Positions 9,701-17,247 of a stretch of 33,934 nucleotides of DNA are shown in pieces. The translations under genes and the position numbers were made by a program. The DNA comes from CAYJBH01 sp964368625 (GTDB taxonomy: Bacteria > Bacillota > Clostridia > Oscillospirales > Ruminococcaceae), in NCBI GenBank assembly GCA_964368625.1, contig CAYJBH010000033.1, forward strand, positions 1-33,934, read 5' to 3'. The notes under the pieces were generated by a model. That model saw only the letters and a list, made by a program, of their open reading frames with translations. It was not told the origin of the DNA and ran no database searches. The stretch's first letter is position 1. Each line of letters begins with the position of its first letter.

Positions 9701-11684
9701 CACCTGTGTTGTAGCAGTTTATGATATGAACCCTGTACCCTGCCAAACCGCCGACATAGGAAGTATTACCGTTTGCCGAGATTGTTCCTGTGTTGTAGCA
9801 GTTGGTAATCGTGCCAGCGGAACTCTGTGGCACTATGCCACCGATATAGGATGCATTACCTTTAGCCGATATATTGCCGCTATTGCTGCAGTTCGTTATA
9901 GCAGCGGTGAGGCTATAACCGGCCACGCCACCGATACGGGAGCCATAGCTTGTGGATGATACCGCAGCACTGTTGCTGCAGTTGGTAATATCACCGCTGT
10001 TACTATATCCCGCTACACCGCCAACATAACTTGTGCCAAAAACCGTGGCACTGTTGGTACAGTCTTTAATAGTGCCGTAGTTATATCCCACCACGCCACC
10101 GACATTTTGTGAACCGGAAACCGTAACCGCGATGTTACAGTTTTCGATGGTGCCGTATGAATATCCCACCATGCCGCCAACATCTGACGCCCCAACAACA
10201 GAGCCGGCAACACTAAGATTTTTTATCGAACTGTTGCGGCCGGTAACGCTAAACAATCCTTGATTAGTGCTTCCAGGAGCATTAACCTGCAGGCCTGTAA
10301 TTTTATAATTTGCACCGTTAAAGGTTCCGTCAAAAGAGTGAATCTCACTACCTATTGGCGTCCACTCACGTCCCGACAGGTCAATATCCTTCGTAAGGGT
10401 ATATGTACCACTTTTAGAGGGGTTGTTTATCAACCATGCAAGCTGTTCGCCGGTGGAGATTAAATTACCTTCCGGCGGAGCCGATGAGGCAGCTTCTGCC
10501 CAATCGAGTAGCGATACAGGGTAGTTGTCGTTTTCACCCGTCTTTAGCTGCCATTTATATGCTTTAATACTGCCGGAGTTTGCCGCATTATAAGCCGCCG
10601 TGCCATCGTTTAAGGCGGTTAAAAGATTGGTTTTGGAGATGTTGATGTTATCTGTGTTACCGCTGATTGTAGTATCCAACGTTATTCCCGAGCTGGCCGA
10701 GTTAAATGTGCCGATGTTGGAGTAGCTATTATCGTTATAATCGCCCACGCCGGTGTTTGCACCTTTGTCTGTAAGATAGTAGCAGTTGGTGATAGTGCCA
10801 CCGGAGGCATAGTCTGCCCCTACAACACCGCCGATTCTTGTAGAGCCACCGGTAACAGAAACTGAACCCAGGTTGTAGCTGTTGGCAACGGTGCCGCCGG
10901 AATTGTACCCCACAATGCCACCGACAAATGAAGAATTCGCTACACCGGTAACCGATCCACCGTTGTAACAGTTTGCGATGACGCCGGCGCTTTCTCCCAC
11001 CACACCGCCGGCTATTTTTAATCCGCTATTATTAAATTCATTCCTGATTCTTGCCTTGTAGTTGTAACAGTTAATAACCTTGCCGGTGGAGGACACATAC
11101 CCTGCCACGCCACCAACACTAGCATTTTTAGCAACATTAACATTTATAGCGGTGACAGTGCTATATTGATTAGTGCTAAAATTACCGTAGCTACAGTTAA
11201 TGATGGTGCCGGAGTTGTACCCCACAATGCCGCCTACATAGCTGCTACCTCTAACACTTCCCTCCGCCTTGATGTTTTTAACCATGCCGTTACTGCCAAC
11301 ATGGCCAAACAGGCCTTGGTAGTCAGAAGTCGAGGAGATACTCAACCGTTTGAGCAGATGCCCGGCACCATCAAAAGTGCCCTCGAAGGGTGCTGTCTCG
11401 GTGCCAATCGTCGCCCATTCGATATTTAAACCGCCATCATCTACAAGAAATAAGTCATTTTGTAATGTGATGGTTTTGCCCGAAAAGTCGTTACCCCCGT
11501 TAACAAGCTGTACCAAACCAACAAGATCTCCCGTCGTGGATATGTTGTAATATATTTCACTGCCATCTCCATACCAATCGGTGTTTGTTGTAGAGCCATC
11601 ATAATAATCCTGTGCATTTGCACTAAGCGAAAAAAACACCATAAAACATATGGTAAATAAAAGGGGGAATATTTTCCGTTTCAT
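6786..11684 (-). CDS. Giant secreted GLUG-repeat protein with C-terminal type I dockerin, 1,632 residues
   Basis: The ATG at 11684 follows GGAGG at close spacing. Residues 1-25 are a clear signal peptide (MKRK, a hydrophobic core, then SANA-Q). Four GLUG modules follow, each beginning with an 'S-EELAWL'-type box, 'W-PIG', 'F-GTFDG' and 'QGLFG' and continuing with six or more GLUG repeats rich in Asn, Ser, Thr and Gly. Linkers between modules carry 'TNLLTALNAGA-AYN' and 'YP'. The C-terminus is a dockerin with calcium-loop segments GDVNDDWVVDEEDL and DVNEDGVINFVDL; the Trp in the first loop is unusual. No catalytic domain is visible. It is convergent with the second GLUG gene and has its own promoter. 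Surface adhesion or glycan binding through a cohesin-bearing anchor is inferred. Confidence 0.92.
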   Translation of the reverse strand: MKRKIFPLLFTICFMVFFSLSANAQDYYDGSTTNTDWYGDGSEIYYNISTTGDLVGLVQLVNGGNDFSGKTITLQNDLFLVDDGGLNIEWATIGTETAPFEGTFDGAGHLLKRLSISSTSDYQGLFGHVGSNGMVKNIKAEGSVRGSSYVGGIVGYNSGTIINCSYGNFSTNQYSTVTAINVNVAKNASVGGVAGYVSSTGKVINCYNYKARIRNEFNNSGLKIAGGVVGESAGVIANCYNGGSVTGVANSSFVGGIVGYNSGGTVANSYNLGSVSVTGGSTRIGGVVGADYASGGTITNCYYLTDKGANTGVGDYNDNSYSNIGTFNSASSGITLDTTISGNTDNINISKTNLLTALNDGTAAYNAANSGSIKAYKWQLKTGENDNYPVSLLDWAEAASSAPPEGNLISTGEQLAWLINNPSKSGTYTLTKDIDLSGREWTPIGSEIHSFDGTFNGANYKITGLQVNAPGSTNQGLFSVTGRNSSIKNLSVAGSVVGASDVGGMVGYSYGTIENCNIAVTVSGSQNVGGVVGYNYGTIKDCTNSATVFGTSYVGGVAGYSNSGDITNCSNSAAVSSTSYGSRIGGVAGYSLTAAITNCSNSGNISAKGNASYIGGIVPQSSAGTITNCYNTGTISANGNTSYVGGLAGYRVHIINCYNTGEVFSTGSQSYVGGLIATSYHTINSYNTGRVSAAADSRYVGGVAGMATNPAIVKNSYYLADNGASQGVGYAGIDTTTNVGSFSSQDSVITLDPEILNPENIPHTNLLTALNAGADAYNTENPDATKAMNWSLKGELNNGYPLYETYWINFAKAPENNLITSPEELAWLIEHYEQDSSYTLTKDIDLSDHLWAPIGTHHDAFYGTFDGAGYKISGMYIHSPTSDYQGLFGYIGNNSTVKNVNLYGSVTGKDNVGGMAGNIEGSIIGCSISVTVKGDKYVGGVTGRFNNSGSKIINSSADCTATGNEYVGVITGNSLGTITNCNGSGTATGIRYVSGVAGQNGGTITNSYYSGTVKGNRDVGSVVGYDYAGEIINCYYFAYGDEAVGVGASNSTSPSELTNIGSFSSTNSEITIDEGITATETIPTTNLAAALNTGAKVYNFENSSAEQAREWMPKKDQNNGYPVFATYWIDNAIAPKNNQITSPEEMAWLINNHSTQTYTLSDDIDLSEHMWQPIGTLTEHFNGTFDGEENTVTGFYVYAATQNFQGLFGFVGVDGIVKDISVYGNVTGFDHVGGLVGYNQGNVTNSSSAVTVRGNDIIGGVVGDNNGGSTTDCNSDATVTGNDYVGGVVGRSGSDGILNSCSNTGDVMVIDVGGLAGGVVGQSNNDVSNSYNTGTVSGSNTRITIGGVTGDTHNVNITNCYNTGALSATGSDVRVGGVAGSNLSIILNSYNTGTISIQGNSSRAGGVAASNTGYILNSYNTGDITTTDTVSIAYLGGVVGINFERSGRYITNCYNTGELSVTGTGTKHVAGIAAFNSADITNSYYLTGKGAAVAIADNQGGVLSNIGSFNAVDSEITLDADIDNPAGIPNTDLLTALNAGTAAYNKTVAADAQRMYMWDIITANIYPIHTDKLLYGDVNDDWVVDEEDLKAIAADSYNTKVTPESEKLDVNEDGVINFVDLAKVRNIINLSR

Positions 11685-11728
11685 CAGACCTCCGTCATTT
11701 TATTGTAAGATTTAGTATATTTATTTTT

Positions 11729-11758
11729 ATTATACCATATGTTCGGGGAAGGAATCAA
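11729..11758 (-). promoter_or_regulatory. Promoter for the giant GLUG-dockerin gene
   Basis: Read on the minus strand, TTGATT (11758-11753), an 18-bp spacer and TATAAT (11734-11729) lie about 45 bp before the ATG. Confidence 0.65.
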
Positions 11759-11850
11759 CATAAATTATGTGATGGTTGTGCATAATTAACTGAAAAACAT
11801 CGAATTGTCAACACCGGTTTACATCTCTACATTCAGGCTAACAAATATGG

Positions 11851-11879
11851 TTGATTTTTCACAAAAAAAATGTTATAAT
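11851..11879 (+). promoter_or_regulatory. Promoter for the HD-GYP/glycosyltransferase operon
   Basis: TTGATT (11851-11856), a 17-bp spacer and a perfect TATAAT (11874-11879) lie about 32 bp upstream of the ATG. The promoter is divergent from that of the giant GLUG gene, about 90 bp away. Confidence 0.75.
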
Positions 11880-11911
11880 TTAAACATATTAGCAATTTAG
11901 AGAATGTTACT

Positions 11912-12997
11912 ATGGTCGATCAAGGGTTAATGCCTATAGCAATTGAATATCTAAATGTAGGCGTAACAGCTACAAGCGATATATATGTTAAGTATCGCAA
12001 GCCCCTTTTGATGATTAGAAAGGGGACGAGACTTACCGCAAAGATGCTCGACAGCCTTTATAGAACTTCGAGCGGAGGGCGTAATATATATGTTGCTCCA
12101 AACTACTACTATGAACTTCTAAGCAACGGTGTTCCAGAAACATTGCGACAGGAGCATTTCGAACGTAGCATTGGTTATGATGTAGCAAAAAAGGAAACCG
12201 ACGGGTTGCTGGATTATCTTAAGAACACCGGAACGGTTCACGCAAAACAGTCGGCAGAAATTTCTCATAACCTTTCAGAAAAGGTATCAACCGTTGAAGC
12301 GGCAACAATTTTGCAATGTATTAACGGTAAAAATAGTGTGGATGAATACCTATGTACTCACAGCACAAATGTTGCGCTGTTAAACGGACTAATGGGTAAA
12401 TGGATGAAACTTCCCCAGCAAGAGATAGATATGCTTGTTACCTGTGGTCTGCTACACGATGTTGGTAAAACCGAGGTTCCACCCGAAATTCTTAATGCGC
12501 CAAGAAAGCTTACGGCCGAAGAATTTAAGATAATGCAGATGCACAGCGTTTACTCCTATAACATGTTATCAAAAAACCCCGATATAGACCCGATGGTTGC
12601 GGCAATAGCAAGAAGCCACCACGAAAAGATTAACGGCAAGGGTTATCCCGATGGCCTTATTGGCGAACACATACCGCTTTATGCCAAGATAACCGCAATA
12701 TCAGATGTTTATGATGCCATGGTTTCCAGCCGCTGTTATAAGGCGGCACACAGCCCGTTTATAGTGCTCTATGAGCTATCAGTAGGAAAGTTTTCAGATC
12801 TTGATTTTGAGCTAATCGAGCTGTTTTTAAAGAATATGCCAAGCGAGCTTATAGGAAGATCCGTTTTAATGTCGGATGGCACTATAGCAAAGGTTAAGCA
12901 TATAGATTCTAATAAGTGGAAATACCCCATCGTAGAGCGAGAAGGCGAGGTTATCGCAACTACAGACGAGTTTTATTGCGAATCGCTTGTGCTTTAA
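11912..12997 (+). CDS. HD-GYP domain protein, probable cyclic-di-GMP phosphodiesterase
   Basis: The protein has 361 residues and no signal peptide or membrane segment. The N-terminal ~110 residues resemble the small domain (DUF3391-like) often found before HD-GYP. The catalytic domain shows a 'H-S-x-N-V-A' motif, the HD pair at residues 182-183 (LLHDVGK), and HHEKINGKGYP with Gly-Tyr-Pro at 244-246. These are the metal- and substrate-binding signatures of active HD-GYP enzymes, which hydrolyse c-di-GMP to pGpG or GMP. It leads an operon of glycosyltransferase and membrane-protein genes, which suggests c-di-GMP control of a surface glycan. The ribosome binding site is weak. A C-terminal beta-rich tail of about 55 residues follows the domain. 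Confidence 0.9.
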   Translation: MVDQGLMPIAIEYLNVGVTATSDIYVKYRKPLLMIRKGTRLTAKMLDSLYRTSSGGRNIYVAPNYYYELLSNGVPETLRQEHFERSIGYDVAKKETDGLLDYLKNTGTVHAKQSAEISHNLSEKVSTVEAATILQCINGKNSVDEYLCTHSTNVALLNGLMGKWMKLPQQEIDMLVTCGLLHDVGKTEVPPEILNAPRKLTAEEFKIMQMHSVYSYNMLSKNPDIDPMVAAIARSHHEKINGKGYPDGLIGEHIPLYAKITAISDVYDAMVSSRCYKAAHSPFIVLYELSVGKFSDLDFELIELFLKNMPSELIGRSVLMSDGTIAKVKHIDSNKWKYPIVEREGEVIATTDEFYCESLVL

Positions 12998-13011
12998 AAA
13001 AATTTATAGGA

Positions 13012-14169
13012 GTGGAGAAGCAGAAGATTTTGGCGAATTATTGTATTTTTTCGGCACAGTATCTTCCTACGATAGGTGGGGTGGAAAACTTTAGCCATAA
13101 CCTTTCTAAAAGGCTGGTACAGCGTAAAAACAAGGTGGCTATAATAACTTCAGCTCTAAACGGTTTGCCGCAAAAAGAGATAACCGAAGATGGAGTTATT
13201 ATTTTAAGATTGCCATCTATCCAGCTTCTTGGTGGGCGTTTGCCTGTAGTTAAGCCCTGTGCAAAAACAGCCAAGCTTGTTAGTGAAATTCTTTCCTGGG
13301 ATCATTGCAGGGTGGTTGTTAACACCAGATTTTATCCCCTTTCGCTTTATGCCGTTCGTCTTGCTAAAAAGATGAATAGGCAGTGCATTGTTATAGAACA
13401 CGGTTCGGGGCATCTATCGCTTGGTAACCGGCTGGTAAATATTGTTGTTAAATTTTATGAACACGCCGTGTGTAGAATGGTTCGTTTCTACTGCAACAGC
13501 TTTTATGCCATTTCTTTAAGAAGCAGAGATTGGCTTTTGCATTTTGGCATAAAGGCAGAGGGCGTTATATTTAACGCTATAGATGCGCAGGAACTTAGCG
13601 GCATTGATAAGGCAATTTTTTCGCGCAGTGATTACGGAATAGATAACCGAAACATCATCTGCTATGTTGGCAGAATGATACCCGAAAAGGGGGTAACACA
13701 GCTTGTTTTAGCGTTTAACGAGCTTTGCGAGGTAAAAAACAACTACACCCTCGTTATGGCAGGAGATGGACCGCTTCTTGAACGATTAAAGGAAATTGGC
13801 GATAATGGAATAATTTTTTGCGGCAAGCTTAGCCGAGACGAATGTGTGGCACTTTTTAAGCATTCTGACATCTTCTGCCTACCAACTGTTTCTGAAGGCT
13901 TTTCAACAACCCTGTTAGAGGCAGCAGCAGCCGGATGTTTTGTTGTTACAACCGAGGGTTGCGGTGGCGCTTTAGAGGTTTTTCTTAATAAAGATGATGC
14001 AATTATTACCAAAGGCAACTCAAAGGATGAGATAAAACAGGCACTTTTAAAGGCAATAAACAAGGAAAATCGAGATAAAATAACCTTAGATACAAGCAAT
14101 AGAATAAAGGAGCAATTTGGCTGGGAAAACAGCTGCGACGCTATAGAACAGCTAGAATGGTGGAGGTAG
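13012..14169 (+). CDS. GT4-family glycosyltransferase
   Basis: This is a retaining GT-B glycosyltransferase of roughly 380 residues. The N-terminal 'YLPTIGGVENF' is the usual GT4 acceptor-side loop. The C-terminal half has 'VGRMIPEKGV', 'MAGDGPL', and the E-x7-E region 'SEGFSTTLLEAAAAG', which binds the nucleotide sugar. No membrane segments are seen, so it acts at the cytoplasmic face. The start is uncertain: GTG 13012 lies on the AGGAG (13008-13012), whereas TTG 13030 has GGAGAAG upstream at a longish spacing and gives the cleaner N-terminus MANYCIFSAQYLPT. It lies 14 bp (or 32 bp) after the HD-GYP gene and its stop directly abuts the next ATG. The sugar and acceptor cannot be told from sequence. 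Confidence 0.88.
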   Translation: MEKQKILANYCIFSAQYLPTIGGVENFSHNLSKRLVQRKNKVAIITSALNGLPQKEITEDGVIILRLPSIQLLGGRLPVVKPCAKTAKLVSEILSWDHCRVVVNTRFYPLSLYAVRLAKKMNRQCIVIEHGSGHLSLGNRLVNIVVKFYEHAVCRMVRFYCNSFYAISLRSRDWLLHFGIKAEGVIFNAIDAQELSGIDKAIFSRSDYGIDNRNIICYVGRMIPEKGVTQLVLAFNELCEVKNNYTLVMAGDGPLLERLKEIGDNGIIFCGKLSRDECVALFKHSDIFCLPTVSEGFSTTLLEAAAAGCFVVTTEGCGGALEVFLNKDDAIITKGNSKDEIKQALLKAINKENRDKITLDTSNRIKEQFGWENSCDAIEQLEWWR

Positions 14170-14865
14170 ATGAAGAGATTATTAATAATCCCTGCATTTA
14201 ACGAGCAGGATTCTATAATTAATACGATAAACGACGTAAAACAGCATTGTCCCGACTGGGATTTTGTTGTTATTAACGATGGTTCCGCTGATAACACCTA
14301 CAACATATGCAAAGAAAACAACTACCCATGTTTAAACCTAACCGCTAACCTTGGTCTTGCCGGTGCATTTCAGGCCGGCGTTATGCTTGCAAGAGATCTT
14401 AATTACGACTATGTTTTGCAGTTTGATGCCGATGGTCAACACAACGCAAGCTTTGTTGAAGCGCTTTATACCGTTGCCGTAGAGAAAAATGCAGATGTTG
14501 TTATCGGCTCAAGATTTGTTAGCAAAAAAAAGCCATATACCGCAAGAATGATGGGTAGCCGCCTTATAGCGCTTGCAATCTTTATAACTACCGGCAAAAA
14601 ACTTACCGACCCCACCAGCGGCATGAGGCTTTTTAACCGCAAGATGGTTTCTATTCTTGCAAAAAACATTAACTGCCATCCTGAACCGGACACCATATCG
14701 CATCTGCTTCGTAACAAGGCCGTTGTTCTTGAGGTTCAAGCGGAGATGTCTGAACGTGTTGCCGGCACCAGCTACATTAATATTTTTAACGGAATAGGAT
14801 ATACGATAAATGCCTTTATATCGATATTGTTTATCCAGTGGTTTAGAAGAGGGGTTGAAAGATGA
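14170..14865 (+). CDS. GT2-family glycosyltransferase, dolichol-phosphate-mannose-synthase-like
   Basis: This 231-residue GT-A enzyme has 'IPAFNEQDSI' at the N-terminus, 'INDGSADNT' for nucleotide binding, and 'FDADGQH' as the metal-binding DxD region. A 'DPTSGMRLFNRK' segment is typical of polyprenyl-phosphate hexose synthases. Such enzymes move a sugar from a nucleotide donor to a polyprenyl phosphate at the inner face of the membrane. The C-terminal hydrophobic stretch (about residues 205-227) may be a membrane anchor. The start directly follows the previous stop, with GGAGG inside the end of that gene. The end overlaps the next gene by four bases (ATGA), implying translational coupling. 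Confidence 0.9.
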   Translation: MKRLLIIPAFNEQDSIINTINDVKQHCPDWDFVVINDGSADNTYNICKENNYPCLNLTANLGLAGAFQAGVMLARDLNYDYVLQFDADGQHNASFVEALYTVAVEKNADVVIGSRFVSKKKPYTARMMGSRLIALAIFITTGKKLTDPTSGMRLFNRKMVSILAKNINCHPEPDTISHLLRNKAVVLEVQAEMSERVAGTSYINIFNGIGYTINAFISILFIQWFRRGVER

Positions 14866-15215
14866 GTTTTATTCTAAGATTAATTCTTTTTCTAGGCGCC
14901 CTTGCAACAACCGGATATGTGCTTTTTAAGATAAGGCGCTCTAAGGTTCAGATAGAGGATTCCATCTTCTGGCTGTTTTTTTCGCTTATGATTCTTCTGC
15001 TAAGCATCTTTCCTGATATTGCAATAGTTGCCTCGGTTATTCTCGGGATATCATCGCCGGTTAACTTTATCTTTTTGGTGGTTCTTTTTGTTTTAATTGT
15101 TCATCAATTTTTTCTCACCATCAGGCTTTCTCAAACAAACAACAGGTTAAAGGAGCTTGTACAGAAAAAAGCTATCGAAGATTTTAAGAAACAACAAGAG
15201 GAACAAGAAGAATGA
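14862..15215 (+). CDS. DUF2304-type small membrane protein
   Basis: The 117 residues include three hydrophobic segments (about 3-21, 34-54 and 58-85) and a charged coiled tail rich in Lys, Gln and Glu. The pattern of a short helix, 'KIRRSKVQIEDSIFWL' and two further helices fits DUF2304, a family usually encoded next to GT2 glycosyltransferases; its biochemical role is unknown. The ATGA overlaps at both ends with neighbouring genes support co-translation. A role as membrane partner of the GT2 enzyme, or in handling lipid-linked sugar, is inferred from position. Confidence 0.75.
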   Translation: MSFILRLILFLGALATTGYVLFKIRRSKVQIEDSIFWLFFSLMILLLSIFPDIAIVASVILGISSPVNFIFLVVLFVLIVHQFFLTIRLSQTNNRLKELVQKKAIEDFKKQQEEQEE

Positions 15216-15691
15216 GTAGCGAAATGAAAAAACCACAAAACAAATATGTTAAAGCTGCCGTTATTATTTTTATCTGCACGTTTTTTTTGGTTTCGGTTGT
15301 TTTGCTAGCCGTTCTAGCACTCTATCTGTTTTTCTCCCAGATATTTACCACCGATATTAGGTTGATATTAACCGCAACCACCATTGCATTAATTGTTGCC
15401 GATGTTTATCTGTTTTCACTAAAGCTAAACACCTTTAGTGATAAAATCGGCAAGGCGGCTAAACCATATCGACAACATAAGCTTTCCAGCCGTTTATTAA
15501 AAAGAGCCTCAGCATCCGAAATAAACCAACAGCCAAATTCTCAGCCAAGCAGCAATGAGCAGCCAAGCCCGCTGCCACCGGAGCCATTAAAACCGCCTGT
15601 TTTTGAGAAAAAGGAAAGCGTTGAAGAAAAAAAATCATTCAAACCGGTTTTCGGCCCATCCTCCGAGTTTAACGGTGAGAACAAAAATTAA
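15212..15691 (+). CDS. Membrane protein with proline-rich cytoplasmic tail
   Basis: The 159 residues start with a basic leader, then two strong hydrophobic helices (about 13-37 and 47-69). A long disordered tail follows, rich in Pro, Ser, Gln and Lys/Glu. I do not recognise a family. The gene overlaps the previous one by four bases and is last in the operon. Its stop codon overlaps that of the convergent minus-strand gene at 15688, and no terminator is visible between them. Confidence 0.7.
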   Translation: MSSEMKKPQNKYVKAAVIIFICTFFLVSVVLLAVLALYLFFSQIFTTDIRLILTATTIALIVADVYLFSLKLNTFSDKIGKAAKPYRQHKLSSRLLKRASASEINQQPNSQPSSNEQPSPLPPEPLKPPVFEKKESVEEKKSFKPVFGPSSEFNGENKN

Positions 15692-15882
15692 TCCACCTTT
15701 TCCAGCTTAATTCTGTATCCCAGTGCAGATAATGCCGCAACTATCTTCCAATCGAAAATAAAGGGCATACAGTGGGTTATTCTTCTTACCTTCTCTCTTG
15801 AGAGACCTGTTTTTTTCGCCATCGAGCGTTCGGTTTCGGTATTCATAATTTCGGCAATTAAATCGATAATATAGCTGTTCAC
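15688..15882 (-). CDS. Small HTH-like protein, 64 residues
   Basis: The GTG start at 15882 overlaps the preceding stop as GTGA, so translation is probably coupled. The segment 'AKKTGLSREKVRRI' looks like a helix-turn-helix core, preceded by an acidic helix and followed by 'FIFDWKIVAALSALGYRIKLEK'. The layout resembles small Xre-like or phage regulators, though it is short. It ends the module whose promoter carries operator-like repeats, so self-control is possible. The assignment is tentative. Confidence 0.6.
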   Translation of the reverse strand: MNSYIIDLIAEIMNTETERSMAKKTGLSREKVRRITHCMPFIFDWKIVAALSALGYRIKLEKVD

Positions 15883-16685
15883 CGTTTAGCTTCCCTCCCT
15901 TTACAAAATTCCGGCACCGACAGATTTTGCCTCAAGGCATCATGCTTGTCGGTGTTTTTCTTTGCGGCTAATCTACCTTCATATCCGTATTTTTCCCAGA
16001 TAACAACCTTTTGCTTCCAGTTTTTTACCGGCCTTCCCCTGCTATCCTTCCATCTTCCTATGTTAAAGTATTCATAAAACTCGTTAGGGTTAACCGAGCT
16101 ACAACGATTATTGCAATAATCGGTAACCTCCTTTAACGTTGGTATGCTTTTTTCGGCAACTAAAATCGAAGAGTCGGCGTTTCTATCTTCTTTACTTTTC
16201 TTTTCTTTACTTTTCTTTTCTTTACTTTGTTCAAAAATGTTAACATCATGTAAACATTTCTGCTGCGAGGTTAGCTTTATGTTAACATTTTCACACAGCA
16301 GCGACGGGTCAACCAGCAAAAGTTCACCACGAAGTGAAAGCTCCTTTCTCCTCTTAACCGCCTCAAGATATCTGCTTTGTATACCCTGCGAGGTAAGAAC
16401 GCTGTATTTTTCGTATTTTTCGGCACAGAAAAGTCCCCGCTTTAATGCCTCGCTTATAATTTCGTTAGCCATATTTATATCGAACTTGTTCTTATCGCAA
16501 AACAGCATAGATCTTTCCTCGTTCCATTCGCAGTAATATCCATACCCCGAGTAAATCTGTTGATATAGCTTAACAATCATAGCAAAGGCGGCAAAACCAA
16601 ACTGTACCTCAATTAGCTGCATCTTCTCGTTCATTGCAACATCCAGCGGGAAATAATCTATCCCGCTCTTTAAAATCCTCGCCAT
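15879..16685 (-). CDS. DUF4373 (Lin1244/Lin1753-like) replication-type protein
   Basis: The 268-residue protein opens with 'MARILKSGIDYFPLDVAM' and continues 'IEVQFGFAAFAMIVKLYQQIY', the typical start of the DUF4373 N-terminal winged-helix domain found in phage and mobile-element replication proteins. The C-terminal part ('YFNIGRWKDSRGRPVKNWKQKV') matches the usual tail, in which a helix and an aromatic-rich motif precede the end. Between them lies a low-complexity linker with two to three copies of KEKKS, encoded by 15-bp direct repeats at about 16191-16229. GGAG-rich sequence lies upstream but very close to the ATG. It is probably a relic of, or cargo from, a prophage or integrative element; no integrase is seen here. 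Confidence 0.75.
   Translation of the reverse strand: MARILKSGIDYFPLDVAMNEKMQLIEVQFGFAAFAMIVKLYQQIYSGYGYYCEWNEERSMLFCDKNKFDINMANEIISEALKRGLFCAEKYEKYSVLTSQGIQSRYLEAVKRRKELSLRGELLLVDPSLLCENVNIKLTSQQKCLHDVNIFEQSKEKKSKEKKSKEDRNADSSILVAEKSIPTLKEVTDYCNNRCSSVNPNEFYEYFNIGRWKDSRGRPVKNWKQKVVIWEKYGYEGRLAAKKNTDKHDALRQNLSVPEFCKGREAKR
16191..16229 (-). repeat. 15-bp tandem repeat inside the DUF4373 gene
   Basis: The plus-strand unit TTTACTTTTCTTTTC occurs at 16191-16205 and 16206-16220, and a third partial unit follows. It encodes Lys/Glu/Ser-rich KEKKS units in the linker. The length is a multiple of three, so copy-number change would keep the frame. Confidence 0.7.
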
Positions 16686-16854
16686 AGCCTCCCCTCTCCT
16701 CGGCGGGATAAAACCGTTCCCAGCTAGATAACATGCGCGGTTTCTCCCAGTTTATACATCCGTTGCAGGCCGGATTATCCAGCCCGCACCCACCGATAAT
16801 GCAACCCATAAATGGATTAATATTTTTGAGGTGGCAGATTTTTACCGTTTGCAC
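16609..16854 (-). CDS. Possible small cysteine-rich protein overlapping both neighbours
   Basis: A frame starting at GTG 16854 (or at an internal ATG giving 'MGCIIGGCGLDNPACNGCINW') has five clustered cysteines in 'GC-GGCG-PAC-GC', a spacing compatible with metal binding. It fills the gap between the zinc-ribbon gene and the DUF4373 gene. However, it overlaps the first by 38 bp and the second by 77 bp, and no clear ribosome binding site is seen. It may be a real coupled phage-type gene or a chance frame. Confidence 0.4.
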   Translation of the reverse strand: MQTVKICHLKNINPFMGCIIGGCGLDNPACNGCINWEKPRMLSSWERFYPAEERGGYGEDFKERDRLFPAGCCNEREDAAN

Positions 16855-17149
16855 AGTAAGGACAGCTAACCCACCTTAAACTTATTAGCCGCCTACAATA
16901 GGCGCAGTTTGCATCGGCAATTATATGTATCAGCAACGGGTCCCCCCTACGCTTTGCAAGAAATAATCTATCTTTATATATAATCTCCTGCTCCATCTTC
17001 TGCCTATGTGGCTCTTTGCTAACCGAGCTTTTTCCTAAGGCTATGTTAACATTATCGGATACCTCACCAACTCCAAACCTTCTAAGCTGCTCCATCATTT
17101 CGTTAACATCTTTACGAATGCTTTGCTCGGAACTTAAAAATCCCGTCAT
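16817..17149 (-). CDS. Zinc-ribbon-like small protein, first gene of phage-like module
   Basis: The 110 residues begin at ATG 17149 after AAAGGAG at six-base spacing. The C-terminal part has two CxxC knuckles, CAYC and CPYC, separated by about 14 residues, which suggests a zinc ribbon. The N-terminal ~60 residues are helical and charged. I do not recognise the family. It lies directly under the consensus promoter at 17219-17247, followed by the DUF4373 and HTH-like genes, so a role in element replication or its control is plausible. Confidence 0.6.
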   Translation of the reverse strand: MTGFLSSEQSIRKDVNEMMEQLRRFGVGEVSDNVNIALGKSSVSKEPHRQKMEQEIIYKDRLFLAKRRGDPLLIHIIADANCAYCRRLISLRWVSCPYCANGKNLPPQKY

Positions 17150-17218
17150 CTGTTACTCCTTTCGACATATGTTTCTTTTAAGGTGACATTCAATGCACAA
17201 AGTCACTTTATGAGGAAC

Positions 17219-17247
17219 ATTATATCACCTCATGAGTGACCTGTCAA
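17219..17247 (-). promoter_or_regulatory. Perfect consensus promoter with overlapping operator-like repeats
   Basis: On the minus strand this reads TTGACA (17247-17242), exactly 17 bp, then TATAAT (17224-17219). The spacer holds the inverted repeat TCAC-TCATGA-GGTGA. A related word, TCATAAAGTGA, recurs 22 bp further on, and GTGAC/GTCAC form another inverted pair across about 17180-17207. The layout is typical of a strong promoter held off by a repressor. Confidence 0.8.

Noticed and set aside
12916..13011. Upstream ATG extension of the GT4 gene into the HD-GYP gene
   Set aside because: The added residues are an Arg-rich out-of-frame reading of the HD-GYP tail, no family match is expected there, and better starts lie at 13012/13030.
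13743..14297. 184-codon minus-strand frame across the GT4/GT2 junction
   Set aside because: It is antisense to two genes with clear conserved motifs and has a Ser-rich shadow-like composition.
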